NCBI GenBank assembly: GCA_017311315.1
Contig: CM029627.1
Coordinates: forward strand, 1,704,447 to 1,768,446
Source of the DNA: Dendrocalamus latiflorus
Taxonomy: Eukaryota > Streptophyta > Magnoliopsida > Poales > Poaceae
Direction: 5' to 3'
Length of the DNA stretch: 64,000 nucleotides
Shown here: piece after piece, positions 36,051 to 47,883 of the stretch
Layout of the letters: each line of letters starts with the position of its first letter
Position numbering within the stretch: the first letter of the stretch is position 1
The notes under the pieces: generated by a model
What the model was told of the DNA's origin: nothing
Databases searched by the model: none
The model's input: the letters and a program-made list of their open reading frames with translations, nothing else
Translations under genes and position numbers: made by a program

Positions 36051-37374
36051 AGAATTGGATCAAAAAGATAACAAGAAATAGGAGATTTAAAGGCGCACGT
36101 GAGATGTAGGCATCTAGCTAGGCTCTGATGAGATTACCGGAGGTGGTGCGTACATGCATCAAAATATAGCTAGGTTGTTGACGTGATAATCAGATTCATA
36201 ATGTTCATCCATTATCCAATGCATCAAGATAGCGTTAATTATGTACCCATGCACGTTGGTGGCTCCCATGAATACAGTTGGCTACTTGGCTAACAGTCTC
36301 TATAGCTCGAGCGCCAGCCAAAGTGCGCGGCTGCTGCCGACTCTTCATTTGTTGTCCCCATCAGACGTGTCCAACTACAACGAAGGCGGATTGCGGTAAG
36401 GATGGACTCCTTGCGGTCGAGGGCTAGAGGTTGCACCCGAAGGCTGTTTGCGAGGGCATCGGCCTCCCCTTCGGCACCAACTCTAGAAGTGACGTGTGAC
36501 TTCGGCGCCGCCATGGGCGGCAACTCATCCTCTAAGCCCATCTCCATACTCAACATCCCCTGTAGTCCATTTCCGTTCATGGCCGGCAGCCCCACACGCG
36601 TCCTGACCACACCTCACTATAGATGATAACCACTGTGCGCCATGCAAGGCACCCATAGGACATCCCAAGCAAGGGCGGTGGTGCATTACGACATATACTT
36701 GGTGGGCGATGGCGTTGGGTAGCAAGGGAGAGCTATGCGTGTGCGTGTAGGACAATGATGGAATGAACAGAAGAGGATGGGTGGCTAGAAGGGTAGTGCG
36801 AGAGGAGGGCTTGAGTGGGGATAGGATCAGGGGTGCGAGGTGCAAGATGGGAATGGAGGGTCACTACGTATCGCCGTTTTTCTGTTCCGTGAAGGGCATT
36901 GTGCGGAATAGCAATGGGTCCACATGTCGGCGCACTAAGTTCTATGAGAGGAGGGAGTGGCAGATGAATCACTGGTGGTGAACCACTACCATCAACTCGT
37001 TCTTTTAAGGAGTAGAGATGTACCTCTGTAGTTGCACAGTTAAGATATGTCAAAGTTTCTCGTGCTTGGAACTTTTTCTTATATAATGATTTTGTCTATT
37101 GTGCGACCATGGCTTTTTGCCCAAAAAGGATTTTGAATGTTAAATCTCTATCTCCTGTTTTTTATTTTTTTTTATTGTTTCATGCTTTGCCTTGTCTATT
37201 CCGTAACAAGTTGATGATACTAGCCTCATAGGCGCGGCGACACGCCGCGCCAGCCATCGTGTGTACCGAAGTAAAAGAGGCGATAATTCGTGAGGAGTTT
37301 TTTAAAAAAATTCGAGGGCACGTACGTATTTTCGAGAAAGCTAAAGGGGTTTTTCGAGAAAAAATCGAGGACTT
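36051..37374. other. Spacer, no gene seen
   Basis: Mixed composition; overlapping open frames on both strands (36290-37050) have no recognisable motif and are not annotated. 37250-37374 leads into the tandem duplication. Confidence 0.4.
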
Positions 37375-37642
37375 GTAAGGACCTGTACGTAAGTAAATAA
37401 GAGCCTATACGTAATTTCGGGAACCTGCGGGGCGCAATCCAAAATTTTTTTGGGAAAAAAACTTTGCAGGGACCTTTTCGCGAGGAAAAAGGACCTTTAC
37501 GTAATTTGTAAGGACCTGTACGTAAGTAAATAAGGGCCTATACGTAATTTCGGGAACCTGCGGGGCGCTATCCAAAAAATTTTTTGGGGAAAAAAACTTT
37601 GCAGGGACCTTTTCGCGAGGAAAAAGGACCTTTACGTAATTT
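37375..37642. repeat. Two-copy tandem duplication (133 and 135 bp)
   Basis: Both units begin GTAAGGACCTGTACGTAAGT, contain a TTTCGCGAGGAAAAAGGACC segment and end TTTACGTAATTT. They differ only in a few bases and homopolymer lengths. TACGTAA occurs four to five times. The tract lies about 150-400 bp upstream of the PHR-like exon. Confidence 0.92.
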
Positions 37643-37966
37643 CTGAAAAACTGGAGGAAAACACCTCCCCTGGCCGAGTGGCCGTACAGAAAATGCCCCG
37701 CCACGCGCCGGCCGGACGCGCGGGCGGGGCGACGTGGCCGAGCCGGGGACCGGGAATCCCCCCGGCTTTGTTGTTTGTATTATTATTCAATCCCAAGCGG
37801 CAACGTCAACGCGCCAGCTGGGCCAGGTGCGCCGAGCAAGACGCGGATCAGGTGGACGCAGGACCTGCACGAGCGGTTCGTCCACTGCGTGAATCAGTTC
37901 TGCGGCGCAGATAGTGAGTGTTCTTGATCTGAAAACTTTTTGATCTTGGTATTGACAGGTTGTTTC

Positions 37967-40640
37967 TGTAATACCCCAAATTTTGCATAATGGAGAATAA
38001 TAGCATTTAAGAGCGTAGTTTGCCGTCAGACCCATCGACCTGTTTGGAGCGTCAATTTAGTATCGCGCGCAGAGGTTCCCAGACCATCCCAGGATGGTCG
38101 GCACCGTCTAGAGAGCCGTGTAATTAGCGCTCTCAGAGGTTCCCGGACCGCCTAGGAGGCTAGGAATAGTCGGCACCGTCTCGCGACGTGGGTATTCATC
38201 ATCCGGCAAAGTCTAACCTTACCTTTTACCGACTTACCGCTGCAGTAGAGACCCCTAGACCAAAAAGCCCTTAGGGCCATAGCCAGCCTAGGCAAAAAGG
38301 GGAGGGGTAGAAGCGACATTTCACATTGAGTGTGATAGCCATGCCTCTTAAGTGGACAAGACAACACACAGCCACTGCACCACTCCACTTTTCTGCCACA
38401 GGCTCAAGAACAAAGCCAACCGAAGCACACCCCTCCACTGCCAAGGCCGAAAGCCCCAAACCACAAGCAAACCGCACCACAACAGGGAGAAGGCAAGGAG
38501 GAGAAGATGGAGCCGAAGGAGGAGGAGCAAAGGGGCGGTCGGCCGTGACGGCAGGAGGCGGAACCACCTGAACCACGACCCCATCCACGCCATTCCTTTT
38601 CCTTCTAGCTCGGCAATCAAGTAAGCTCGCCATAGCACACAGCATGTGAAAGGTAAAATGCGTAGAGGGTAGAGCAAATCGACGAGTAGTAGCAGTGGCG
38701 TTGTAGGGGAGTGGCGGAGGAGGCGGCCGGCGGCCGTTGGCCGTGCCGGCCGGGCGGTGGGGCCCAACGCTCCATCACCACGCGCGCAGGAGGGAGGCGA
38801 CGAGCTCGAGGCCGGCGTGTCGAGCCCGCCGTGCGCCGTCGCGCCGCTCGGGGAGAAGCCGGGTGCGGTCGGCTGCGCGCTAGAGAGAGGGGACGGGGAG
38901 AGAGAAGGAGAAGGTAGGAGAGGAGGCGGTGTAGAGGAGGAGCCGGCGGCGGCCCGGCAGCCCGGCGGCCGGCGCACCCACGCGCCGCCGCGTCGCCCAG
39001 GGGGCCCGGCCGGTCGGCTATGCGCGCGAGGAAGGGGGAGCCGAGGAGGCGGAGTAGTAGGCCGGCGGAGGGAGCTGTGGCCGGGGGGGAAGCCGTGGCC
39101 GGGAGCGGCGGCGCCGGCAGGCCCCCGCGCGGCCGTGCGCATCCGCGCCGTCGGAGGTTGCCCGCACGCGAGGAAGAGAGAGGGAGTGGGGGAGGAGAGG
39201 AAGGTAGAGGGGGAGGCGGCGGGAGGGGCCGCCGGCGGTGAGGGGGTCGCCGGCCGGCCTTGCGCGCCGCCGCGCCGCCCCTGTTGAGGCCGGTTCGGCC
39301 GAAAGGATGGGGGGAGAGAGAGAGACCGTGGGAGAAGGAGGTTAGGCCAGTCGGCCGAACCGGTTGGGAAAAAAAAGGGAAGAAAGAAATAAGAAAAGGA
39401 AAGGAAGGAAAAGGAAAGAAAGAAGAAAAGAAAAATAGGGAAAGAGAAGGAAAAAAAGAGAGAGAGAGAAAAAAAGGGGGGTTCAGCACCTGCGCGACAG
39501 GTCCCTTTAAACTCGTGCGATTACACCCGAGGTCGGGATACGAGCTTAGGGATGTTGTTCTCCGTTGAAGCTTTGGTTTCTGTTTTGCCGTTAAGGTGGA
39601 TTTATTGCTTGCCCAGGTGGAGGCCCCGAGTCGACGCCGTCCGCACGTCGTTCCGCTCCGCTTGGTTAACAGGCAAGTACATGGTAGAGCGGTAGACCAG
39701 AGTTTATGATTATGCAATGTTTACTTGATGTGATAATGTTTATGTGGAAATGCGATGATTACATGATATCTATGTGGAAATGTGATGTTTACATGACATA
39801 AAGTTGCATGGTAAATGATGGTGATGATGATGGGGTACGGTGGGCCATGATGCTTACCTGCTAATGATGTTAATGATGAACATGGTTATACCAATGGGTA
39901 TGCATTTGCATTACACCATGAGCATGATGAAAGTCCTATCGAAAGGGTGAACTATAGCTTCTACGAGGAGCTCCCTTCGGCAAGGCAACCACAGAAAGTC
40001 CTACCGAAAGGGTGAACTATAGCTTCTACAAGGAGCTCCCTTTGGCAAGGCATGTACAGAAAGTCCTATCGAAAGGGTGAACTATAGCTTCTTCGAGGAG
40101 CTCCCTTCGATAAGGCAGAGGGGTTTCATCGACGGGTGAAACACTCCACTATACCGGTATAAGCTGCATACGGAGGTGCATTGCATTGCATGGCACTGAT
40201 GATATGAGCATAACAATGCATGTGGAGCATATTGTGATTAATGTGGAAGCATGAGAATGATGATATGAGCATGATAAGGCATGTGGAGTATATTATGGTT
40301 GGTTGATTTGCTTACATGTTTCGGTAGTGTTTATCGTTCTATGGTGTACTTGTTGAGTCTTTGGACTCACCCTTGCCTTGTTGTTTTGTTTGTAGGTAAC
40401 TGTTGAGGACGTCTTGCACGGGCGGGTGTAGCACATGAATAACTTCACATATCTAGCTTTTGGTAGTATATTTAATTCCACCAGTAAGCTAGCATAGATG
40501 TTTGAAAATGGTATGGTGTAAATGGTTGTTGCTTCATGAACAAGGTAGAGTTTGCTTGAATTGTTTAATAGATGTCTAAAAGTGGTATTAGAATGCAATG
40601 GTGGTAGCACTCTGGCCCAGAGGATGGGTGGGGTGTTACA
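37967..40640 (+). mobile_element. Solo LTR of a Ty3-type retrotransposon
   Basis: 2674 bp from TGTAATACCCCAAATTTTGC to GGGGTGTTACA, with the 5-bp duplication GTTTC at 37962-37966 and 40641-40645. No internal domain, so this is an LTR left after recombination between two LTRs. It contains a GC-rich block (38650-39350), a purine-rich tract, and a three-copy tandem repeat. Overlapping long open frames in the GC-rich block are low complexity and are not genes. It sits in the first intron of the PHR-like relic, same strand. Confidence 0.92.
39929..40118 (+). repeat. Three-copy ~65-bp tandem repeat in the LTR
   Basis: Units at about 39929, 39994 and 40060, each with AAAGTCCTA[T/C]CGAAAGGGTG, AACTATAGCTTCT and GGAGCTCCCTT[C/T]G. 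They end before GCAGAGGGGTTTC. Confidence 0.9.
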
Positions 40641-41369
40641 GTTTCCTATGCCTGAAGGTTATTCCTCATGGCGTATAGTTCTTTCCTGTACGTCTGAAAC
40701 CTGCAGAGGCAACCGCTTGAAGCTGATGAACTCGGATGGCCTGACGATCTACCATATCAAGAGCCATCTTCAGGTATCTGAAATTGGAAAAGAACTACTT
40801 GCTCAACTGTGGAGAGTTTTGAAAAGATGTTGTCGATATGTCAATTTGTGCGATGATCTAGTTGAAGTTTGTTTAACGAGTTGCAAACTAACAAATTGCA
40901 TGATTTTATCATCTTTGTATTCAGAAAATATCGCCTAGCGAAGTACATGCCAGCGTCATCTGAAGGTAAATCTATAGAAATTAGAACCCTGACATAGAAC
41001 AGTTAGTTTGTTCAGTAACTGGCAGTGATTAGCTAGCTGGTTCGTTCCAACGTTTTTCCAGCACTTCTAGTAAGACATAAGCATCGATTGTAGGTCCCTG
41101 AGTTCAGGAGGATCTCTATTCTTTTATTTGATGTCTTGCTTTATTTTACGATCGTTTGAACGCCACGCTTTTATTCCGTAGGACTGGAGATGGGCAACAG
41201 AAACGGTAAATGGTGCCTTCAAAATTTTTCTCTAAAAATTCACTTATCCGTTATTTCGATAACTACAAAGTCATGAAGATTCGGATAGGAACCTTACTCA
41301 AAATCTGGAGAAACACGAAGCCACTGTGGAAAAACAGCAGATGCGGTACTACTACTGTTGATCCTTTGA

Positions 41370-42030
41370 TACTACCGCGACCAGTCAGAAGACAAAGTGA
41401 CCGGATACGAAATGATCGTCGACCAGTGAGTGGTCAAAACCAATGTGGTTGTGGTCGTAACCAAGGTGGTCGACAGCCAACGTGATCGAAATTCGATTCG
41501 AGTGGTTAACGATCAGAGAATGGTTGGAAACCAACGTGGTCGAAAACAACGTGGTCGATGACCAGTGAGCGGTCAAAAAACCAGTGTGATCGAGGACCAA
41601 TAAGTGGTTAAAAACCAACGCGGTCAAAGACCGATGTAATCAAAACCTTTGTGGTCGAAGACCAATGTGTGGTCAAGAAACCAATATGGTCGAAGACCAA
41701 TGAGCGATCAAAAACCAGCGCGATCAAAGACCAATGTGGTCGGAATCTACGTGGTTGAAGACCAGTGTGTGGTCAAAAAGCCAACATGGTCGAAAACTAG
41801 TGCGATCCAAAATCTAAGTGCAAACCCGAGTGTTTGAAGCAAGTTGAAATCTGAACGATGTGAACAACTACAGTGAGTGGTCGACCTATAAGCGATCGAA
41901 ACCAAAGTGGTCAAACCAACTCGAAACATAACCAGTAAGGTCAATGACCAATGAATAGTCGAAAACCAAAGTGGTCAGAGAATTTCTAAGTGGTCGGAAA
42001 CTCAACGTGGTCGAAATAAGACCACTGAAA
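41370..42030. repeat. Degenerate GGTC/GACC satellite-like array
   Basis: More than a dozen variants of a short module such as GTGGTCGAAGACCAATG and GTGGTCAAAAACCA. Many are self-complementary (TGGTCGAAGACCA), spaced about 15-45 bases apart. No frame or domain. It directly follows the PHR relic and precedes copy B of the inverted repeat. It resembles subterminal repeat clusters of DNA transposons; family unknown. Confidence 0.75.
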
Positions 42031-42349
42031 TTAGGGGATGAACTGAGATTTTCAGCCCTGTATGACGAACGAAAAATCCATGTAACTTTTAATTTGTAGA
42101 TCCAAAAGTCATGAAAATTGCAAAGATTTTCTCTAGGGTACTGTGAAACTATTAAAATAAACAATCATGAAAATCATGGTCAAAGTTAAGACCTTTTCAG
42201 TTTGTTGGAAACTTGCATCAAAATCGAGTCAAAACCAAAATTGGTGAATACAACTTACTTGTGGGTGGATGATGACCAAGATGGGTCTAGATATATTATC
42301 ACATGTCACATCAAGTTAGAACACCAAAGAAATCAAATAAAAAAACCCT

Positions 42350-43195
42350 CGAATCAAGAGATCGCTCGAGGAGGCTAAAATCAAGTAAAAACCCGGTTTC
42401 CTCAAGAACTTCCTCTAGATCATGCCTAGATGGATAGAATCTTACCTCCAAGAGACATCTTCACCTCTTACATGTCCTTTGCACCAGAAAAACTCAAGAG
42501 ACGAAAAATCCAAACAAGAAATCCAAGAAAAGCAAAAGCACATGAGTGGATTCATAACACAACCTATTTGGGCAAAGTTTGAATGTTCATTTCACTTAGA
42601 AAGCAAAGTTTTTACAGCCAATCTCTTATGATAGCAATGCTCTAAGTCTAGAGCACACACACGCACTCTTTAACCCATCTCCTATGAAAGAGAGTAGCTA
42701 GCCACCAAAAAGCTTAGTCAACATTCTCAAACCCTAACTCTTACCTCTCCCCTTATATAGGGCATGTTCTTTACGGCTTCTAAAAACGGCTTTTGGCTTT
42801 TGCTACAGTACCTACCTTTTAAATGGAGTATTTTTTAAGACGGGATCTGCAAATTAATTGTAGTACACGTTAAAAACTCAACATCTGTATCATTCAAAAT
42901 CACAAGCGAGTATCTCTCTCTCCGTAATCTCTGTCACAAACAGCCAAAATTCAAAAATTTCAGCCAAAAATCATAAGCTGTAGTCATATCAAACAGACCC
43001 ATAGGCTCACCACCAAAACCAAAACCTAATGAATCCCCATTAGGCTAATCCTAGGATAACCCGCTAACCCCACGTAACACCGAATTTTACTCACACACGC
43101 TTCTCAAAACAGCTAACAACTCATTAGTTTCAGTATATACACGACCTAAACCACTTAAGCCAACGCCTCGGTTTCACATACCGCCACTTTTCTGG
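42350..43195 (-). repeat. Inverted-repeat copy B with a MITE inside
   Basis: The reverse complement aligns with 35440-36050: AAGTGGCGGTATGTGAAACC, TTGGCTTAAGTGGTTTAGGTC, TTTCTAAGTGAAATGAACATT and TAGAGGAAGTTCTTGAG. It is longer because it contains the 241-bp MITE at 42760-43000. Confidence 0.75.
42760..43000. mobile_element. 241-bp MITE (GGGC..TGTTC family), TSD ATA
   Basis: Starts GGGCATGTTCTTTACGGCTT, ends AAACAGACCC, flanked by ATA (42757-42759, 43001-43003). Shares the internal words TTTTGCTACAGTACCTAC, AGACGGGATCTGC and CCAAAATTCAAAAATTTCAG with the elements at 54509 and 56844. The related inverted-repeat copy A has an uninterrupted CCTATAAACGGGG at this point, an empty site that confirms the borders. 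Confidence 0.88.
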
Positions 43196-44112
43196 TAGAT
43201 CCATCGTACCGCTTTTAACATGTTGGTACTACCACATTGCGATACTACTATTTCTAAAAGGGAACTCCCACACCTTACAAATCCATACTAGATCCCTCTC
43301 GAAAAAATATACTGTAGTTCAGAGCGAAACTACCGCCTTATTTCATGACCTATTCCACAGAATTTATTTCCAGATATATTGACATTGAGCTCAGTGCTCA
43401 CGCCTCTTACAAATGCAAGCACTGAGATGCCCTTTTTTTCTACTTTTGTTTTGGATGTACACATACACGTGCTATTTCGCAATTGCCTAGAAATAGCACA
43501 AGTCAATGCTGGATAAACACGTTCACCGACATGGCACGCACATTCAATGATTCAATAACCAAGAAAGAATATGACGGAACCTTCGACAGACACTTTTTAA
43601 CAAACACTTTTTAAAAGTCCAACCTGGCACTCAAATATAAAGCTTAACTTTACATAGTCAGCCAAGACATTCAGAAACTAACACTACAAATTCAGTAGAA
43701 GTTACACCAAATACTGCGGCAGTAGCCACTACATAGAACAAATTACAGGCTACCGCAAATAATCTCATTTTGTCTGACATAATTCATAATCCAGAACATC
43801 AGAGAGATACACAAGCTAAACTGTCCATTTTGTCAATAAAACCATATTGTAAAGTTAGGCCTATCTGGCACCTCTGCAATCCTAGATCTGCATGGACGGG
43901 AAGCAAAATAGAATATGACATGGTAAATCAATTCATCAGATTTTGATTAATTTTCAGCAGATACTAGGAAAATCTCAGAAGTATTAGCATTATATTTGGA
44001 GGTATAATAGAAAAAAAAATTGATGTATTATTACCCTAACACTTGAAGTGAATTCCGTAGCTATGACACTTGAAAGAGAGCAGTTAGAAACTAACCAGTT
44101 ATTGAGGATAAG
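43196..44112. other. Spacer and 3' flank of the SWIB gene
   Basis: No gene seen. The 3' untranslated region of the SWIB gene (minus strand) should lie in the upper part, below 44113. Confidence 0.5.
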
Positions 44113-47100
44113 CTATGTCTTCTTGAAGTGGTGGGCAAGAAACTCTGAAAGTCCTGAAATAGGAATGCTCTCACAGCCGAACAGCTCTTGAAGTTTCGAA
44201 TCACATAATATTGATGCATTCATAACATCCTGCGCACAATCAGAGAGCATAAATGGATAGTGTGTATATCGATTGTGCTTACTGTAAGAGTAGTATTTCC
44301 CAGTTCATAACAAACTAGTATTTCGCAGTTCATAACACATTCTCCAGTATGGGGGAAAAAAGATAGGGAAACAGAATTAGCACACATTTGCTGATACTAC
44401 TTAGCAGTGCAATAGGTTCAAAAAAATAAAACAAGAAATTCTGCTGGTATCCTGGAATGGATCTCTTAATTCAGCAGCTGTTTCCTGTATTTGACAACTT
44501 CTATTATAAATTTGTGCACCTTAAACTTTTCAGGTGGCTACAATTCCCAGCCCCAATCTACATTCCAGAAGACATTAATTACAACTGAACAAATCCAGAT
44601 AATCAAGCATCAATGGTCTCCAAAATATCTTCCTGTAGCAACTAGCAAGAACACATCCAGGTATATCTCATAAGTACATTGTTTGATCGACACTCAGCTT
44701 TTTCTTCAAGATAGACACACTAGTTAAACATAAAACCCAGATGCTTTAGCACAAAAGGCACTATATGTTACATAATTACTATTATCCCTACCACTAGCAT
44801 GAAGGTGATGAGTTACAAGTGGATTCTTCAGTCTTCACCATTACAGTACTATTGCTTCTGAACAATTAATGCAATGATGTTTCAAAGCAATTGAATTTTC
44901 TTAGCACGTGCATTTAATATGTAGCTCCAACTCCCATGCAGCAAAAACCAAAGAACAAATTGGTACCCTGCAAGAAAAAGAAAGGTAATACACATCCATA
45001 CCTCGAGTTGGTTTGCTTTTATGTAATCCCAAAGATACTTCAGAGCATCATCTTGAGGTACCGTGCCTTCTGTTCCAATGAACTTGGCTAGTGCATCAGA
45101 AATAACCACAGAGGGTTGATTAATAGGAGGCCTAGGTTGAGGAGCTACATTGGGGGCCTTAATTTTTTTTACTTCCCGAATTTGATCCTCTGCAATACCA
45201 TGAAAATATACTTGAGAATTTTCACATAACAAAATTTAGCAAATTCAGATAAATAAAGAAAAAGAAGCATGTACTTGGGTCAAGTGGAGTTATGTGCTTG
45301 GCCAACAATTTATTCATCTTAAACATGTCAGTGGTGTCAGTTCCAAAAACCACACGAAGTTCATCATTGCAGATGATCTTCCTTTTGTCATCAGGATCTT
45401 GAAGATTATTCTGCCTGATATACGCCCATAGCTGCTTCACAATCTGAATGACGAGTAATGTTAATTTTTCTAGTGTAAATCATTCAACGAGTTAATCGAG
45501 GGGAACATATTGGAAGTTATTTTCTGATGAAATGAAAAAAATCAAAAGTACCTGAGTTCTTGACATGACAGTCTCACCAACAATAGTCTGCAGTTCAGGT
45601 GAAATTGCACAAACTTTGTTTAAACCACCAGGCCCACCTCTCTTCCGCTTCGAGGCACTAGAAGAAATTATGATCATATAACACCAATCAGTTTACATGC
45701 ATCAGTAAATACCATAATTTGAATTATTCTTAATCCTGACCAGTAAAACGTAACAAATTCTAGTAAATGAGGGTCAGTGGGGTGCATAAACCCAACAGTT
45801 CAGTCGATAGAATAAGCTAAACTTCAGGATCAGCTACTAAATCAATATTGTGTGCCATTTGCATATTTGTCTTGTAACAAGAAAACCAGGCAGTGATACC
45901 CAAATAACTGTATCCACAGGGTTACCACTTCATCAGTGCAGACTTCATATCTTTTTAAATGGCCTCAGGTACCCTGACTCCTTTTGATATCAAAATACAT
46001 GTAAGAGCTAAGAAGATAACCTATATAACATTACTGAACTCCATATTTATTTCCAACAAAAGGAAACATGGGTTTTCTTTGGTTCAAGGGGAAAATACAT
46101 ATAAGCAGGTCCATTAGCACAATGTGGCATGGCAGTAGCGCTCAAGACTTCTCAAGACCTCTCCAAGCAGAAACAGGGCATGTTATAACCAAAAAATGCA
46201 TAGAAGTACAACAATCTATACATTAAATAATTAACCATAAAAGTGAATCTGACATACAAATCCAAAGAGTCAAATGTTGAGGATCTGTTCGTTTGTATTA
46301 AAAATAGTCAGATGTATGCAAAAGGGCAACCAACTTATTAATATACTCTTCAAGGGGCACCTGTAAGTGTTTGGAAGAGACAACAGAGGCTATTGGGACC
46401 ACTCCATGCACAATATGCTAGGCAGACAACAAGAATTAAAACAGACCAAAAGACATGATGTTACATTCAGTTGCTTATAAGAAAGCTGAATGAGATTTCA
46501 TAAATCCAAACCATTAGATTCATTAAATACAGCATGTCCAATTTAGTTTGTAGTTTGTACATTCTAGCATAACAGTTGTCCTGATCTTCAAGCCCTTGTT
46601 GTATCATAATCAAACAAAAACCATAAAACTGACTTCTGCACTTTTTAATGAAAACTTCAGGCAGCTCAACATGCAAGGTGCAAGCAGTCCAACAAACATG
46701 CCTAAATTCCCCACTAGCCAACCAGTTTTCGTTGAAGTGGCAGAAATTGGCAACAAAACTACAACAAAACAGTTAATAGGCCATTATAAATGGTCAAAAA
46801 GCAGATAATGCTATCCTAAATACACGTCCTAAACACAACAGCACATAGCAACCGACGTATACACAGTGGAACCTAACGCACTTTTTCTAAGAACAGGATA
46901 CCGAACCCTAACCCTAGCTCAGGTAGAAGGTGCTATTCCATGATTCCAAATGAGTACTATCGGTTTAACCTCAAATCCTTACTATTAACAACGCTAAACA
47001 AATGAATCGACCAAACAGATGTCAAACAAAACTAGATTTAAGCGTCAGTCAAGACTAGTTTGCCATGAATTTTTCCATCAACACTGAATCTACGGAACCA

Positions 47101-47695
47101 AAACCCTAATTTCATCCATAGCTCACCTTTCCTTGTTATCGCCGGCGGCCTGTGCTCCAGCGGTGGGGGGAGCAGTGCCCCCGGCCCCAGGGGCTGGCTG
47201 CTGGAAGGAGACGGTCCCACCAGTGGCGGCCCCACCCAAGGTGCTGGTGTAGCGGAAGGCGAGCGGCGGAGGCGGGTAGAACGCCATGGCCGGAACCGCC
47301 GGCGGCGCGGAGACAGCCGCGGCGGCGCCGCCTGGGACGAGGGCGGGGAGCTGGGGCATGGACTGGAAGATGAGCTGGGGCTGGAGCGCCGCGAGCTGCT
47401 GCTGCATCTGCTGCGGCGGCGCCTGCACCTGAAGCGGAACCGGAGGCTGAGCCTGCGGCGCGGGGGCGGCGGCGGGCGGAGCAGGGGCTTGGGTTTTGGG
47501 GTGCGGCGCCTGGAGGCGTGGGCCGAAGAAGAGGTCCATCTGGTCGTGGATGAAGGGCGCCTTGTGGGACAGGTCGACGCCGAGCTTGGCCTCCGCCTGC
47601 TGGAGCACGGCGGCGAGGGAGGCCTCCCCGGCGGCGCCCCCCGAGGAGTGGAGGAGGGACTCGACGCAGCTGGCGATCTCCTGGTCGGACACCAT
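44113..47695 (-). CDS. DEK_C and double-SWIB domain nuclear protein
   Basis: Five exons on the minus strand: 47127-47695, 45552-45657, 45275-45443, 45002-45189, 44113-44229; 382 residues with consistent phases. Residues 1-60 (MVSDQEIASCVESLLHSS...FIHDQMDLFFGPR) form a DEK C-terminal domain, which binds DNA or chromatin. Residues 61-185 are Pro/Gln/Ala-rich. SKRKRGGPGG leads into SWIB 1 (about 202-280: LNKVCAISPELQTIVG, QLWAYIRQNNLQDP, RKIICNDELRVVFG). SWIB 2 follows (about 311-380: DALAKFIGTEG, ALKYLWDYIKANQLE, KLQELFGCESIPI). This is the plant UAF30-like SWIB/MDM2 architecture, expected in nuclear chromatin or RNA polymerase I-type transcription complexes; the exact role is inferred. The upstream in-frame Met at 47842 is rejected because the extension is translated from a GA/CT microsatellite. 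Confidence 0.92.
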
Positions 47696-47758
47696 GGCGG
47701 GAGGGTGGGGAAACTCAAATGTCACCAAAACCCTCCCTTCCACGATCCCCACGCTCGC

Positions 47759-47872
47759 CCGCTCTCTCTCTCTCTCTCTCTCTACCTCTCTCTCTGGCGC
47801 TTGGTCTCTCTCCCTTTGTCTCTCTCTCTCTCTCTCTCCCACCTCGGCCTCTCTCTCTCTCTCTCCTGACTC
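47759..47872. repeat. (CT)n tracts in the SWIB 5' leader
   Basis: Several CT runs separated by short unique words, 65-180 bases upstream of the start codon. On the transcribed strand they are GA runs. Such tracts are frequent in plant 5' leaders and promoters. Confidence 0.9.
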
Positions 47873-47883
47873 TCTCTCATCGG

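Larger units (their letters stand above)
37790..40965 (+). pseudogene. PHR/GARP-type MYB fragment, split by a solo LTR
   Basis: Exon 1 (to 37913) encodes SGNVNAPAGPGAPSKTRIRW, TQDLHERFVHCVNQFCGAD and then a GTGAGT donor. Exon 2 (40707-40773) encodes LKLMNSDGLTIYHIKSHLQ followed by GTATCT. Exon 3 (40925-40965) encodes KYRLAKYMPASSEG followed by GTAAAT. Together they are the GARP/MYB-CC DNA-binding domain of PHR1-like phosphate-starvation regulators. The expected KATPKGIL stretch at the exon 1/2 joint is reduced: about 10 bases are missing after GCAACC, breaking frame. The MYB-CC coiled coil and C-terminus were not found downstream, where repeats start at about 41200. Exon 1 also changes a normally conserved Gly-Gly to Cys-Gly. 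Intron 1 contains a complete solo LTR. Non-functional relic or captured fragment. Confidence 0.85.

Noticed and set aside
38271..39717. Several long frames up to 366 codons
   Set aside because: They lie wholly inside the solo LTR bounded by GTTTC duplications and are low complexity.
34100..43300. A single 9-kb transposon bounded by the inverted repeats
   Set aside because: The inverted copies are diverged, have different neighbours, and no target duplication was found; kept only as a hypothesis in the findings.
47696..47842. Earlier start codon for the SWIB gene
   Set aside because: The extension is encoded by CT/GA microsatellite; the DEK_C domain starts at the Met at 47695.
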